64,000 nt of DNA. It comes from Streptomyces sp. NBC_01298. Lineage in GTDB: Bacteria > Actinomycetota > Actinomycetes > Streptomycetales > Streptomycetaceae. The notes under the pieces were generated by a model that was not told where the DNA came from, did not search any database, and saw only the letters and a program-made list of their open reading frames with translations. Shown piece after piece: positions 19,118 through 26,165 of the stretch. Made by a program: the position numbers and the translations under genes. How positions within the stretch are numbered: the first letter of the stretch is position 1; each line of letters starts with the position of its first letter. The stretch lies in assembly GCF_035978755.1 (NCBI RefSeq), contig NZ_CP108414.1, forward strand, positions 3,038,001-3,102,000, read 5' to 3'.

Positions 19118-20818
19118 TCAGAAGCCGGGCGGCTCCGTGTACGTGCCCCACTCGTCCCGCAGCAGGTTGCAGATCTCGCCCATCGTGGCCTCGGCGCGCG
19201 CCGCGTCCAGCATGGCCGGGATCATGTTCGACCCGTCGCGGGCGGCGGCCAGCATGGCGTCCAGCGCCGCCGTCACCTTCGCTTCGTCCCGGCCGGCCTT
19301 GCGCTCCGCGAGCTCGCGGACCTGCACCTTCTCCACCTCGTGGCTGACCCGCAGGATCTCCAGGTCCCCGGTGACCGAGCCGTGGTGGACGTTGACGCCC
19401 ACGACGCGCTTGTCGCCCTTCTCCACCGAACGCTGGTATTGGAAGGCCGACTCGGCGATCTCCCCGGTGAACCAGCCGTCCTCGATGCCCCGCAGGATGC
19501 CCGAGGTGATCGGCCCGATCGGGTGCTGCCCGTTCGGGTGGGCGCGCAGACCGCGCTCCTTGATCTGCTCGAAGATCTTCTCGGCCTCGGCCTCGATGCG
19601 GTCGGTGAGCTGCTCGACGAACCAGGAGCCGCCCAGCGGGTCGGCCACGTTGGCCACGCCCGTCTCCTCCATCAGCACCTGCTGCGTGCGCAGGGCGATC
19701 TCGGCGGCCTGCTCGCTCGGCAGCGCGAGGGTCTCGTCGAGGGCGTTGGTGTGGAGCGAGTTCGTGCCGCCCAGGACGGCCGCGAGGGCCTCCACGGCGG
19801 TGCGCACGACGTTGTTGTAGGGCTGCTGGGCGGTGAGGGAGACCCCGGCCGTCTGGGTGTGGAAGCGCAGCCACATCGTCTTCTCGGACTTCGCCCCGTA
19901 CACCTCCTTCATCCAGCGGGCCCAGATGCGGCGGGCGGCGCGGAACTTGGCGATCTCCTCGAAGAAGTCGAGGTGGGCGTCGAAGAAGAAGGAGAGCCCG
20001 GACGCGAAGTGGTCCACGTCGAGCCCGCGCGAGAGGCCCAGCTCCACGTACCCGAACCCGTCGGCGAGGGTGTAGGCGAGCTCCTGCGCGGCCGTGGCCC
20101 CGGCCTCGCGGATGTGGTAGCCGGAGACGGAGAGCGGCTTGTAGGCGGGGATGCCGTTCGCGCAGTACTCCATGAGGTCGCCGATGAGGCGCAGGTGCGG
20201 CTCGGGTTCGAAGAGCCACTCCTTCTGGGCGATGTACTCCTTGAAGATGTCGGTCTGGAGCGTCCCGTTCAGGACGGCCGGGTCGACGCCCTGGCGCTCG
20301 GCGGCCACCAGGTACATGCAGAAGGCGGGGACGGCGGGCCCGCTGATCGTCATGGAGGTGGTCACGTCGCCGAGCGGGATGTCCTTGAAGAGGATCTCCA
20401 TGTCGGCGGCGGAGTCGATGGCCACCCCGCAGTGGCCGACCTCGCCGAGCGCGCGGGGGTCGTCGGAGTCGCGCCCCATCAGGGTGGGCATGTCGAAGGC
20501 GACGGAGAGCCCGCCGCCGCCGGCGGCCAGGATCATCTTGTAGCGCTCGTTGGTCTGCTCGGCGTTGCCGAAGCCGGCGAACTGCCGGATGGTCCAGGTC
20601 CGCCCCCGGTAGCCGGTGGCGTGCAGGCCCCGGGTGTACGGGTACTCCCCGGGCCAGCCGATGCGCTCGAAGCCCTCGTACGAGTCGCCGGGCCGGGGTC
20701 CGTAGACGGGATCGACGGGGTCGCCGGAGAGCGTGGTGAAATCGGCCTCGCGCTTGCGGGCCTTGTCGTACCGGGCCTGCCAGCGACGGCGGCCTTCCTC
20801 AATGGCGTCAGCGTCCAT
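19118..20818 (-). CDS. icmA: isobutyryl-CoA mutase large subunit (B12-dependent)
   Basis: 566 residues from ATG 20818 (MDADAIEEGRRRWQARYDKA), matching the length and N-terminus I recall for IcmA of S. cinnamonensis. It is a methylmalonyl-CoA mutase-type TIM barrel without a C-terminal B12 domain, so it needs a separate small subunit (IcmB), which is not in this window. Family segments include PGEYPYTRGLHATGYRGRTWTIRQFAGFG, YNNVVRTAVEALAAVLGGTNSLHTNA and DPLGGSWFVEQL in outline. It interconverts isobutyryl-CoA and n-butyryl-CoA. A perfect palindrome lies 10 bases upstream of the start. meaB, the G-protein that protects such mutases, lies further along the window. A methylmalonyl-CoA or other acyl-CoA mutase is the alternative, but IcmA similarity is strong. 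Confidence 0.93.
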   Translation of the reverse strand: MDADAIEEGRRRWQARYDKARKREADFTTLSGDPVDPVYGPRPGDSYEGFERIGWPGEYPYTRGLHATGYRGRTWTIRQFAGFGNAEQTNERYKMILAAGGGGLSVAFDMPTLMGRDSDDPRALGEVGHCGVAIDSAADMEILFKDIPLGDVTTSMTISGPAVPAFCMYLVAAERQGVDPAVLNGTLQTDIFKEYIAQKEWLFEPEPHLRLIGDLMEYCANGIPAYKPLSVSGYHIREAGATAAQELAYTLADGFGYVELGLSRGLDVDHFASGLSFFFDAHLDFFEEIAKFRAARRIWARWMKEVYGAKSEKTMWLRFHTQTAGVSLTAQQPYNNVVRTAVEALAAVLGGTNSLHTNALDETLALPSEQAAEIALRTQQVLMEETGVANVADPLGGSWFVEQLTDRIEAEAEKIFEQIKERGLRAHPNGQHPIGPITSGILRGIEDGWFTGEIAESAFQYQRSVEKGDKRVVGVNVHHGSVTGDLEILRVSHEVEKVQVRELAERKAGRDEAKVTAALDAMLAAARDGSNMIPAMLDAARAEATMGEICNLLRDEWGTYTEPPGF

Positions 20819-20827
20819 GCCACTGAA

Positions 20828-20849
20828 TTTACTAGGACGTCCTAGTAAA
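20828..20849. promoter_or_regulatory. perfect 22-base palindrome at the icmA start
   Basis: The arm TTTACTAGGAC is followed directly by its exact reverse complement. The right edge is the promoter side and the left edge lies nine bases from the icmA ATG. It would overlap the transcription start or ribosome-binding region, the expected place for a repressor of icmA. The cognate regulator is not known; the nearby MarR (22862) is a candidate. Confidence 0.8.
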
Positions 20850-20858
20850 TGTCGATGG

Positions 20859-20890
20859 CCCACCCCCGGGGAGTCCCCCCCGGGGGTGGG
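20859..20890 (-). terminator. GC hairpin downstream of the DUF3817 gene
   Basis: CCCACCCCCG pairs with CGGGGGTGGG, with extra GGG/CCC pairing in the loop. It lies between the DUF3817 gene and icmA, so icmA probably has its own promoter. Confidence 0.6.
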
Positions 20891-20931
20891 TGGATCACTC
20901 CAGGTGGATCACTCCGGGTCGATCACTCCGG
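20890..20931. repeat. three tandem 14-base repeats
   Basis: GTGGATCACTCCAG, GTGGATCACTCCGG and GTCGATCACTCCGG are arranged head to tail in the non-coding stretch downstream of the DUF3817 gene and about 70 bases upstream of the icmA start. No function is evident. Confidence 0.85.
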
Positions 20932-20964
20932 GCAGGTCGCCCGGGGTCCGTGGAGTCCCTGGGG

Positions 20965-21294
20965 TCAGGCGCGGGCGGCGGCCGGAGCGCCGACGACGAG
21001 GGGCTCCACCTCGGCGCGGACCTTGCGCTCGACGAAGAACGCGGCGAGCGGGATGGTGCCGGAGACCAGGACCCACAGGAGCTTGCCGAACGGCCACTTG
21101 GCCTTGGAGCCCAGGTCGAAGGCGAACACCAGGTAGACCATGAACAGCACACCGTGCGCCTGCGAGACCGCGAAGGTCAGGTCGGCGCCGGTGTCGAAGC
21201 CGTACTTCGCCACCATGCAGGCACACAGGATCAGGAGCATGACCGCGGTCACGTAGGCCATGACGCGGTAGCGGGTCAGCACGCTTCGTTTCAT
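20965..21294 (-). CDS. DUF3817 family membrane protein
   Basis: 109 residues from ATG 21294 (MKRSVLTRYRVMAYVTAV). Three hydrophobic segments and the family motif SQAHGVLFMVYLVFAFDLGSKAKWPFGKL, with the His and the KAKWP block, identify DUF3817 (YdzA-like integral membrane proteins of unknown function). The C-terminus is a charged tail. The IS200/IS605 element has inserted just upstream and separates this gene from the MarR gene at 22862, which in relatives (from memory) lies next to it. A second DUF3817 gene lies at 33083. A TAGGCT just upstream of the ATG could be a -10 giving a leaderless transcript. Confidence 0.88.
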   Translation of the reverse strand: MKRSVLTRYRVMAYVTAVMLLILCACMVAKYGFDTGADLTFAVSQAHGVLFMVYLVFAFDLGSKAKWPFGKLLWVLVSGTIPLAAFFVERKVRAEVEPLVVGAPAAARA

Positions 21295-21359
21295 GGCGTC
21301 GAGCCTAGCCGTCCGGTTTGCACGATCTTGACGGGGGCCGGGTTGATGCCTGGGTCTGA

Positions 21360-21512
21360 GTGGACGTGATTGTCCTCGCAGACGGCGCACATGATGCCCC
21401 CCATCTGTTTGAGGTGCGCATCGACGGACACTTTGCGCCGGTGTTTCGTCACGAAAAACATGCCTGCGTGCACACGAAGGCACAATGCGTGTCTTTCACG
21501 GATCTGGGCCAT
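21360..21512 (-). pseudogene. tnpA: truncated Y1 transposase remnant
   Basis: Reading from ATG 21512, about 51 codons match an IS200-type TnpA: HALCLRVHAGMFFVTKHRRKV, then DAHLKQMGGIMCAVCED joined directly to NHVH. In intact proteins the NHVH (HUH metal motif) lies about a dozen residues further on, so an internal deletion is evident, and everything after NHVH, including the catalytic tyrosine, is missing. The frame then runs into unrelated sequence. The product cannot transpose the element; transposition would need a TnpA in trans. Its start codon overlaps that of an alternative tnpB start on the other strand. Confidence 0.8.
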
Positions 21513-21543
21513 GCCGGTCGTTAATCGTCGGCACGATGGGGGT

Positions 21544-22827
21544 GTGAAGGCGGATGCGGGGCGTAAGTATCGTGCGTACCCCACCGGGGATCAGGACCAG
21601 GTCCTGACCGGGTGGGGTCATACGGTGCGTGCCCTGTGGAACGTGGCTCTGGAACAGCGCGTGTACCTGTGGGAGCAGCGGGCGTACACCCTGCGGTCGG
21701 CCGAGCAGTGCAGGCACCTGACGGCAGCTCGTACGGATCTTGACTGGATCGGTGACCTGCCCGCGCAGGCCGGTCAGCAGATCCTTCGCAACCTAGATCG
21801 GGCCTACGACAACTTCTGGAACCCCGAACACCCGGCACGATTCCCGGCACGGAAGAAACGCGGGCACCGCCTGTCGATCCCGTTCCCGGGCCAGGCGGTC
21901 GAGGTCCGCAAGGTGAACCGCAAGTGGGCCGAGTTGCGTCTGCCGAAGCTGGGCTGGCTGCGCTTCCGGCTCTCCCGCGCCATTGGGGGAACGATCCGTA
22001 ACGCCACCGTTTCGCGAGACGGTAACGGCTGGCACGTCTCCTTCGGTGTCCACACCAGCCGCAAGCCGGACACGCCAAACGGGAAGCCCGCGTGCGGGGT
22101 GGACTTCGGCGTCGCCGCGTCCGCGTTCGTGTCCACCGAGACCACGCCCCGGCTCATGCCGCCGACACTGACCGCCAACGAGAAGAAGCGACTCAAAGCG
22201 CTCGAACAGCGCAAGGCCCGCCAGATCACCTACACGAAGAAGCCCAACGGAGGGAAGTACAGCCACCGCCTGCGTACGACGATCGCCCAGATCGCAAGGC
22301 TCACCACCCGGCGGGCCAACCGGCGCCAGGACTTCACGCACAAACTCACCACCGACCTCGCCAAAAACCACGGCCTGATCGGCATCGAGGACCTGCGCGT
22401 GAAGAACATGACCGCCTCCGCGAAGGACAGCGTCGAAACACCGGGCAAGAACGTCCGAGCCAAGGCCGGGTTGAACCGGTCGATCCTCGACAACATCCCG
22501 GGCGAGCGGCGGCGCCAGTTTGAGTACAAGGCCCGCATATACGGGTCCGTACTCGTCGCGGTGCCGCCGTTCCACACCTCCCAGACCTGCGCCAAGTGTG
22601 GCCAGGTCGATCCCGAATCCCGCAAGGGATGCGGTCGGCTGTTCGCCTGCACCCGGTGCGGGCACGAGGACGACGCCGACCACAATGCCTCGATCGAGAT
22701 CGAGGCCCGAGCCCGCCGGACGGGCGGCTCGGATATCAACAGCACGCGCAGCACCCTCAGGGTGCGAGTCCCGGCCATCGGCCGGAGGCGGATGCGTGAA
22801 GCCCCGAAGCCCGCTCACACGAGCTAA
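21544..22827 (+). CDS. tnpB: TnpB-type RNA-guided nuclease of an IS200/IS605 element
   Basis: 427 residues from GTG 21544 (MKADAGRKYRAYPTGDQ, the usual TnpB start); ATG 21511 is an alternative. The RuvC-like triad is present: Asp187 (GVDFGVAAS), Glu282 (LIGIEDLRV) and Asp379 (DADHNAS). The four-cysteine zinc ribbon QTCAKCGQ...FACTRCGHE is intact. Family members are programmed by an RNA transcribed from the element right end and cut DNA next to a short motif. Here the protein appears complete whereas the partner tnpA is dead, so the nuclease has outlived mobility or is recently stranded. No frameshift or in-frame stop is seen. Confidence 0.93.
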   Translation: MKADAGRKYRAYPTGDQDQVLTGWGHTVRALWNVALEQRVYLWEQRAYTLRSAEQCRHLTAARTDLDWIGDLPAQAGQQILRNLDRAYDNFWNPEHPARFPARKKRGHRLSIPFPGQAVEVRKVNRKWAELRLPKLGWLRFRLSRAIGGTIRNATVSRDGNGWHVSFGVHTSRKPDTPNGKPACGVDFGVAASAFVSTETTPRLMPPTLTANEKKRLKALEQRKARQITYTKKPNGGKYSHRLRTTIAQIARLTTRRANRRQDFTHKLTTDLAKNHGLIGIEDLRVKNMTASAKDSVETPGKNVRAKAGLNRSILDNIPGERRRQFEYKARIYGSVLVAVPPFHTSQTCAKCGQVDPESRKGCGRLFACTRCGHEDDADHNASIEIEARARRTGGSDINSTRSTLRVRVPAIGRRRMREAPKPAHTS

Positions 22828-22865
22828 AAGGAATCGCCCCCAATCAAGGGGGCGAGGATCGTCAA
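22740..22865 (+). ncRNA. predicted omega (reRNA) guide scaffold at the element right end
   Basis: In IS605 elements the TnpB guide RNA overlaps the 3' end of tnpB and extends to the right end, with the guide taken from flanking DNA. The terminal hairpin (22835-22854) and the long inverted segments near the tnpB 3' end fit this. If the end lies at about 22865, the guide would begin with TTCTCCTCGAAGTCGGCC, the 3' end of the MarR gene read antisense. Boundaries are inferred. Confidence 0.35.
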
Positions 22866-23371
22866 TTCTCCTCGAAGTCGGCCGCGGCCACCCGGAGCGG
22901 GCGCAGGAGCGCGAAGATCTCCCCGCACTCCTCGGCGTCGTAGGCGCCCAGCCCGAAGTCGATCTCCATCAGCGCTTTGGTGGCCGCCTCGACCACCTCG
23001 CGGCCCTTGTCCGTGATCGACGCGAGGGTGCCGCGCCCGTCGTTCGGGTTCGGGCGGCGGGCGACGAGCCCGGACTTCACCAGCCGGTCCACGGTGTTCG
23101 TCACCGACGTCGGGTGCACCATCAGCCGCTCGCCGATCTTCGACATCGGCAGTTCCCCGGCTTTGGAGAAGGTCAGCAGCACGAGCGCCTCGTAGCGCGC
23201 GAAGGTCAGGCCGTACGGCTTGACGACCGCGTCGACCTCGCCGAGCAGGATCTGATGCGCCCTCATGATCGAGGTGATCGCGGCCATCGAGGGCACCGGA
23301 CCCCAGCGTTGCTGCCAGAGTTCGTCGGCGCGGGCGATCGGGTCGAAGGCAAGGCTGAGCGGCTTGGGCAC
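22862..23371 (-). CDS. MarR-family transcriptional regulator
   Basis: 169 residues from GTG 23371 (MPKPLSLAFDPIARADELWQQ). The winged HTH is clear: ELPMSKIGERLMVHPTSVTNTVDRLVKSGLVARRPNPNDGRGTLASITDKG in outline, preceded by the dimerisation helix LLGEVDAVVKPYGLTFARYEALVLL. The stop codon is read from GTCAA, which may belong to the right end of the IS200/IS605 element, so the last residues and stop could be altered by the insertion. It lies 21 bases from the MFS gene, which is upstream on the same strand. Proximity suggests control of DUF3817 or icmA. Ligand unknown. Confidence 0.92.
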   Translation of the reverse strand: MPKPLSLAFDPIARADELWQQRWGPVPSMAAITSIMRAHQILLGEVDAVVKPYGLTFARYEALVLLTFSKAGELPMSKIGERLMVHPTSVTNTVDRLVKSGLVARRPNPNDGRGTLASITDKGREVVEAATKALMEIDFGLGAYDAEECGEIFALLRPLRVAAADFEEN

Positions 23372-23392
23372 GCACCCGACCCTACCGGGCGG

Positions 23393-24724
23393 TCATTTGG
23401 CGGCGGGATCCGTCTCACGCCTCGGCCCGTCCGTCCGGCGCACCTCGGCGAGCAGCAGCAGGACGACCCCGGTGCCCAGGACCGCGGCCGACGCGACGAC
23501 CACGTGCACGGGCAGGAACTCCGCCGCGACCCCGGCGAGCGCCATGCCGACGCCCTGAAGGGTCATCAGCCCGGTGCTGAGCAGGGTCATCGCCCGGCCG
23601 CGCAGCTCCTCGGGCACGGCCTCGACGTACCACTGGTCGAGCCCGAGGGTGTACGCGTGGGCCAGCCCGGCCAGGACGAGCGTGCCCAGCAGGAGCGGGA
23701 GGCCGGGCCGGACGGCGTACGCGAGCAGCGGCAGCAGCGAGAGCGCCGCGAGCGGGGCCGTGATCCGCGAACGCGTTCGGGCGGTGAGCGCCGAACCCGC
23801 CCACACCTCCCCGGCGATGGCGCCGGCGGGCATCGCGCACATCAGCAGCCCGAGCCCGGCCGTGGAGATGCCCAGGCCGGTGGCGTACGGGGTCAGCAGG
23901 GCCTCGGGTACGACCACGAAGAGCGGCGGCAGCCAGGACAGCAGGGTGAGGGCCCGCAGCCGGCGGTGACCCAGGACGGCGCGCAGTCCCGCGATCGGGG
24001 AGACCCGCGCACCGGCGCCCGCGGACCGGGCGGGGCGGGCCCGGGTGCCCAGCCGCAGCAGGGCCGCGGAGCCGAGGAAACCGGCGGCCGTGAGGAGGAT
24101 CGCCCCGCGCGGGGCCAGCACGGTGAGCAGCAGCCCGCCGAGCCCGAAGCCGATGAGCTGGGCGCTCTGGGCCACCATGCGCAGCAGCGAGCGGCCCAGG
24201 ACGTACGCGTCCCCGGCGCCGAGCACGTCGGCGAGGGAGGCGCTGCGGGTGCCCTGGAACAGCGGCGCGACGAAGGCCATCGCGCAGCGCAGTACGAGGA
24301 GCAGCGCGACCGGGGTGCCGGGCGCGGCCATGGCCGCCGCGCAGGCCGCGCAGACGAGGTCGCAGCCGACGAGCACCCGGCGGGCGGGGAGCCGGTCGGC
24401 GAGCGGCGCGAGGAGCGTGCCGCCGAGGGCGTAGGGCAGGAAGCCGAGGGCGAAGGTGAGCGCGCTCATCAGGGGGGAGCCGGTGGCGCGGTAGACGAGG
24501 ACGGTGAGGGAGATCTCGGCGATGACGACGCCGAGCACGGACAGCAGGTGCGCGGCGAAGACCGGCCGGAACTCCCCGACCCGGAAGACGGCCCGGTAGC
24601 CGACGGGGGGCTGCGCGGGGGGCCGCTCGGGCGGCCCGGGGACGGTATGCGGATCGGCGGCGGGATGAGGATCGGGGACGGGATGCGGCTCGGCGGCGGG
24701 TGCGTCCTGGTTGGCGGTGGTCAT
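23393..24724 (-). CDS. MFS transporter (drug-exporter type)
   Basis: 443 residues from ATG 24724 (MTTANQDAPAAEPHP); the frame stays open far upstream across the divergent ArsR gene, but that extension is antisense shadow. After a Pro/His-rich N-terminal tail of about 40 residues there are about twelve hydrophobic helices, with LLAPLADRLPARRVLVGCDL between helices 2 and 3, the MFS loop signature. Its start region faces the ArsR gene at 24929 (204 bases apart), so that regulator may control it. It is followed by the MarR gene. Substrate cannot be predicted; export of a small molecule is the default inference for this subfamily. Confidence 0.9.
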   Translation of the reverse strand: MTTANQDAPAAEPHPVPDPHPAADPHTVPGPPERPPAQPPVGYRAVFRVGEFRPVFAAHLLSVLGVVIAEISLTVLVYRATGSPLMSALTFALGFLPYALGGTLLAPLADRLPARRVLVGCDLVCAACAAAMAAPGTPVALLLVLRCAMAFVAPLFQGTRSASLADVLGAGDAYVLGRSLLRMVAQSAQLIGFGLGGLLLTVLAPRGAILLTAAGFLGSAALLRLGTRARPARSAGAGARVSPIAGLRAVLGHRRLRALTLLSWLPPLFVVVPEALLTPYATGLGISTAGLGLLMCAMPAGAIAGEVWAGSALTARTRSRITAPLAALSLLPLLAYAVRPGLPLLLGTLVLAGLAHAYTLGLDQWYVEAVPEELRGRAMTLLSTGLMTLQGVGMALAGVAAEFLPVHVVVASAAVLGTGVVLLLLAEVRRTDGPRRETDPAAK

Positions 24725-24928
24725 ACGGTGCACCGTGGCGGCACCTAGGCTGGGGTACCAGAGATTCGCCCTCACCCGAATCACCCCTCTCCGGCACGGC
24801 AGCCGGGGAGGTTGGCCGCACACCGGCCCTGCTCTCTCCGCCCGGAGACCCGTCACCCCGACCCGCCGAGCGCCGCCCGGCATCCCGCCGCCCGCCCGGC
24901 CCGTCCCGTCCCACCCCCGGAGGGACCC

Positions 24929-25918
24929 GTGCCGTTCCACTTCCGCTTCGGCCCCGCCGACCTGCTGCGCTGCCGGTTCTCGATCTCGCCCCGCTGGGAG
25001 ACCCAGGAGGCGGTACGGGTCCTCCTGGACCAGCGCCGCCACGCCTACCACCTGCCCTGGCTCCGCGGGATCCGCACGGCGGCCGCCGGGCTGGACCTGC
25101 GGCCGCTGTGGCTGCTGATGCCGCGCACGGGGCACAATCCGGACTTTCTCAGCCCGCCGCCGACGGGCCCGTCGGTCACCTTCGAGGAGGAACTCGCGCG
25201 GGTCCGGGCCGCCGATGCGCAGGCGGCCCGGGAGGACCTGCGGCGCTCCCTCGTCTGCACCCCGGGCGCCCTGGAGAGCGCGGCCGGGCAGCGGATGCTC
25301 GCCGATCCGGAGCGGGCGGTCCAGGAGCTGGCCGACCTCTACGAGCAGGCCTGGCGGGTGCTGGTCGCCCCGCACTGGACCCGGCTGCGCGCCCTGCTGG
25401 AGGCGGACGTCCTGTTCCACTCCCGGCGACTGGCCGCGGGCGGGCTGGAGGCCCTCTTCGACGGGCTCCACCCGGATCTGCGCTGGTCGGGGAACACCCT
25501 CACCATCGCCCGCCGGGGCCACCACGACCGCTCCCTCGACGGTCAGGGGCTGCTCCTCATGCCGAGCGCCTTCGTCTGGCCGGAGGTGGTGGGCGGCTAC
25601 GACCCGCCGTGGCAGCCGACCCTGGTGTACCCGGCCCGCGGCATCGGCGCCCTGTGGACGGCCCCCGCGGGCCCGGCCCCCCGGGCCCTGGCCAGGCTCC
25701 TGGGCCGAGCCCGCGCGGACGTCCTGTGCGCCCTCACCGAGCCGGCCTCGACCACCGCCCTGGCCCACCGCCTGTCCCTGGCCCCCTCCACGGTCTCCGC
25801 ACACCTGAAGACCCTCCAGGAAGCGGGCCTCCTCATCTCGGCCCGCCACGGCCACCAGATCCTCTACGAACGCACCCCGCTGGCCATCGCCCTGACGAAT
25901 CCGGCTTCGCCGGGGTGA
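24929..25918 (+). CDS. ArsR-type winged-helix regulator with N-terminal DUF5937-like domain
   Basis: 329 residues from GTG 24929, preceded by CGGAGGGA. The long N-terminal domain (about 1-240, starting MPFHFRFGPADLLRCRFSISPRWE) resembles the DUF5937 type found fused to ArsR HTH domains. The C-terminal HTH is evident: LGRARADVLCALTEPASTTALAHRLSLAPSTVSAHLKTLQEAGLLISARHGHQILYERTPLA in outline. No ArsR metal-binding cysteine motif is present. It is divergent from the MFS exporter, the usual arrangement for local control. The 3' end runs straight into a dispersed repeat. Confidence 0.88.
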   Translation: MPFHFRFGPADLLRCRFSISPRWETQEAVRVLLDQRRHAYHLPWLRGIRTAAAGLDLRPLWLLMPRTGHNPDFLSPPPTGPSVTFEEELARVRAADAQAAREDLRRSLVCTPGALESAAGQRMLADPERAVQELADLYEQAWRVLVAPHWTRLRALLEADVLFHSRRLAAGGLEALFDGLHPDLRWSGNTLTIARRGHHDRSLDGQGLLLMPSAFVWPEVVGGYDPPWQPTLVYPARGIGALWTAPAGPAPRALARLLGRARADVLCALTEPASTTALAHRLSLAPSTVSAHLKTLQEAGLLISARHGHQILYERTPLAIALTNPASPG

Positions 25919-26020
25919 ATGCAGCCCCTCCGGCGTTTGAGGAGCGGGGGTCCGGGGGCGGAGCCCCCGAGGCGGTCCGGGCGCAGCCCGGGGAACGGAG
26001 GAAGGGCGGGTAGGGGACAG
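25919..26020. repeat. dispersed Streptomyces intergenic repeat
   Basis: The stretch after the ArsR stop contains CAGCCCCTCCGGCGTTTGAG, then GAGCGGGGGTCCGGGGGCGG, AGCCCCC and GGGCGGGTAGGGG. I recall near-identical sequence downstream of many genes in Streptomyces genomes. GGGGGCGGAGCCCCC can fold into a hairpin and may terminate transcription. The rest of the gap to 26165 is C-rich with no gene. Confidence 0.65.
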
Positions 26021-26165
26021 CACCGCGCAGCGCCACCCCCACCCCTCCCCCCTCGCCCTCCCCCCACCCGGCCGCACTCGGCAGTGTCGTACCCCACCCC
26101 AACTGCCCGTTATGTCACGATGACCCGGCCCGCAGCCGCTCACCCCTTCGCCCCGAGGAAGCCGG

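Larger units (their letters stand above)
21300..22865. mobile_element. IS200/IS605-family element, tnpA decayed, tnpB intact
   Basis: The element consists of a truncated, divergently oriented tnpA remnant, a complete tnpB and a right-end hairpin CGCCCCC-AATCAA-GGGGGCG (22835-22854) followed by GAGGATCGTCAA, the kind of right end I recall for Streptomyces IS605 elements. The left end is uncertain, between 21295 and 21360. Such elements insert without target duplications, so none is expected. It sits between DUF3817 and MarR genes of the same orientation and abuts the MarR stop codon. Confidence 0.8.

Noticed and set aside
21291-21584. Independent small gene antisense to the tnpB start
   Set aside because: Its ordered part is a clear TnpA remnant with a deletion and missing catalytic end, so it is called a pseudogene.
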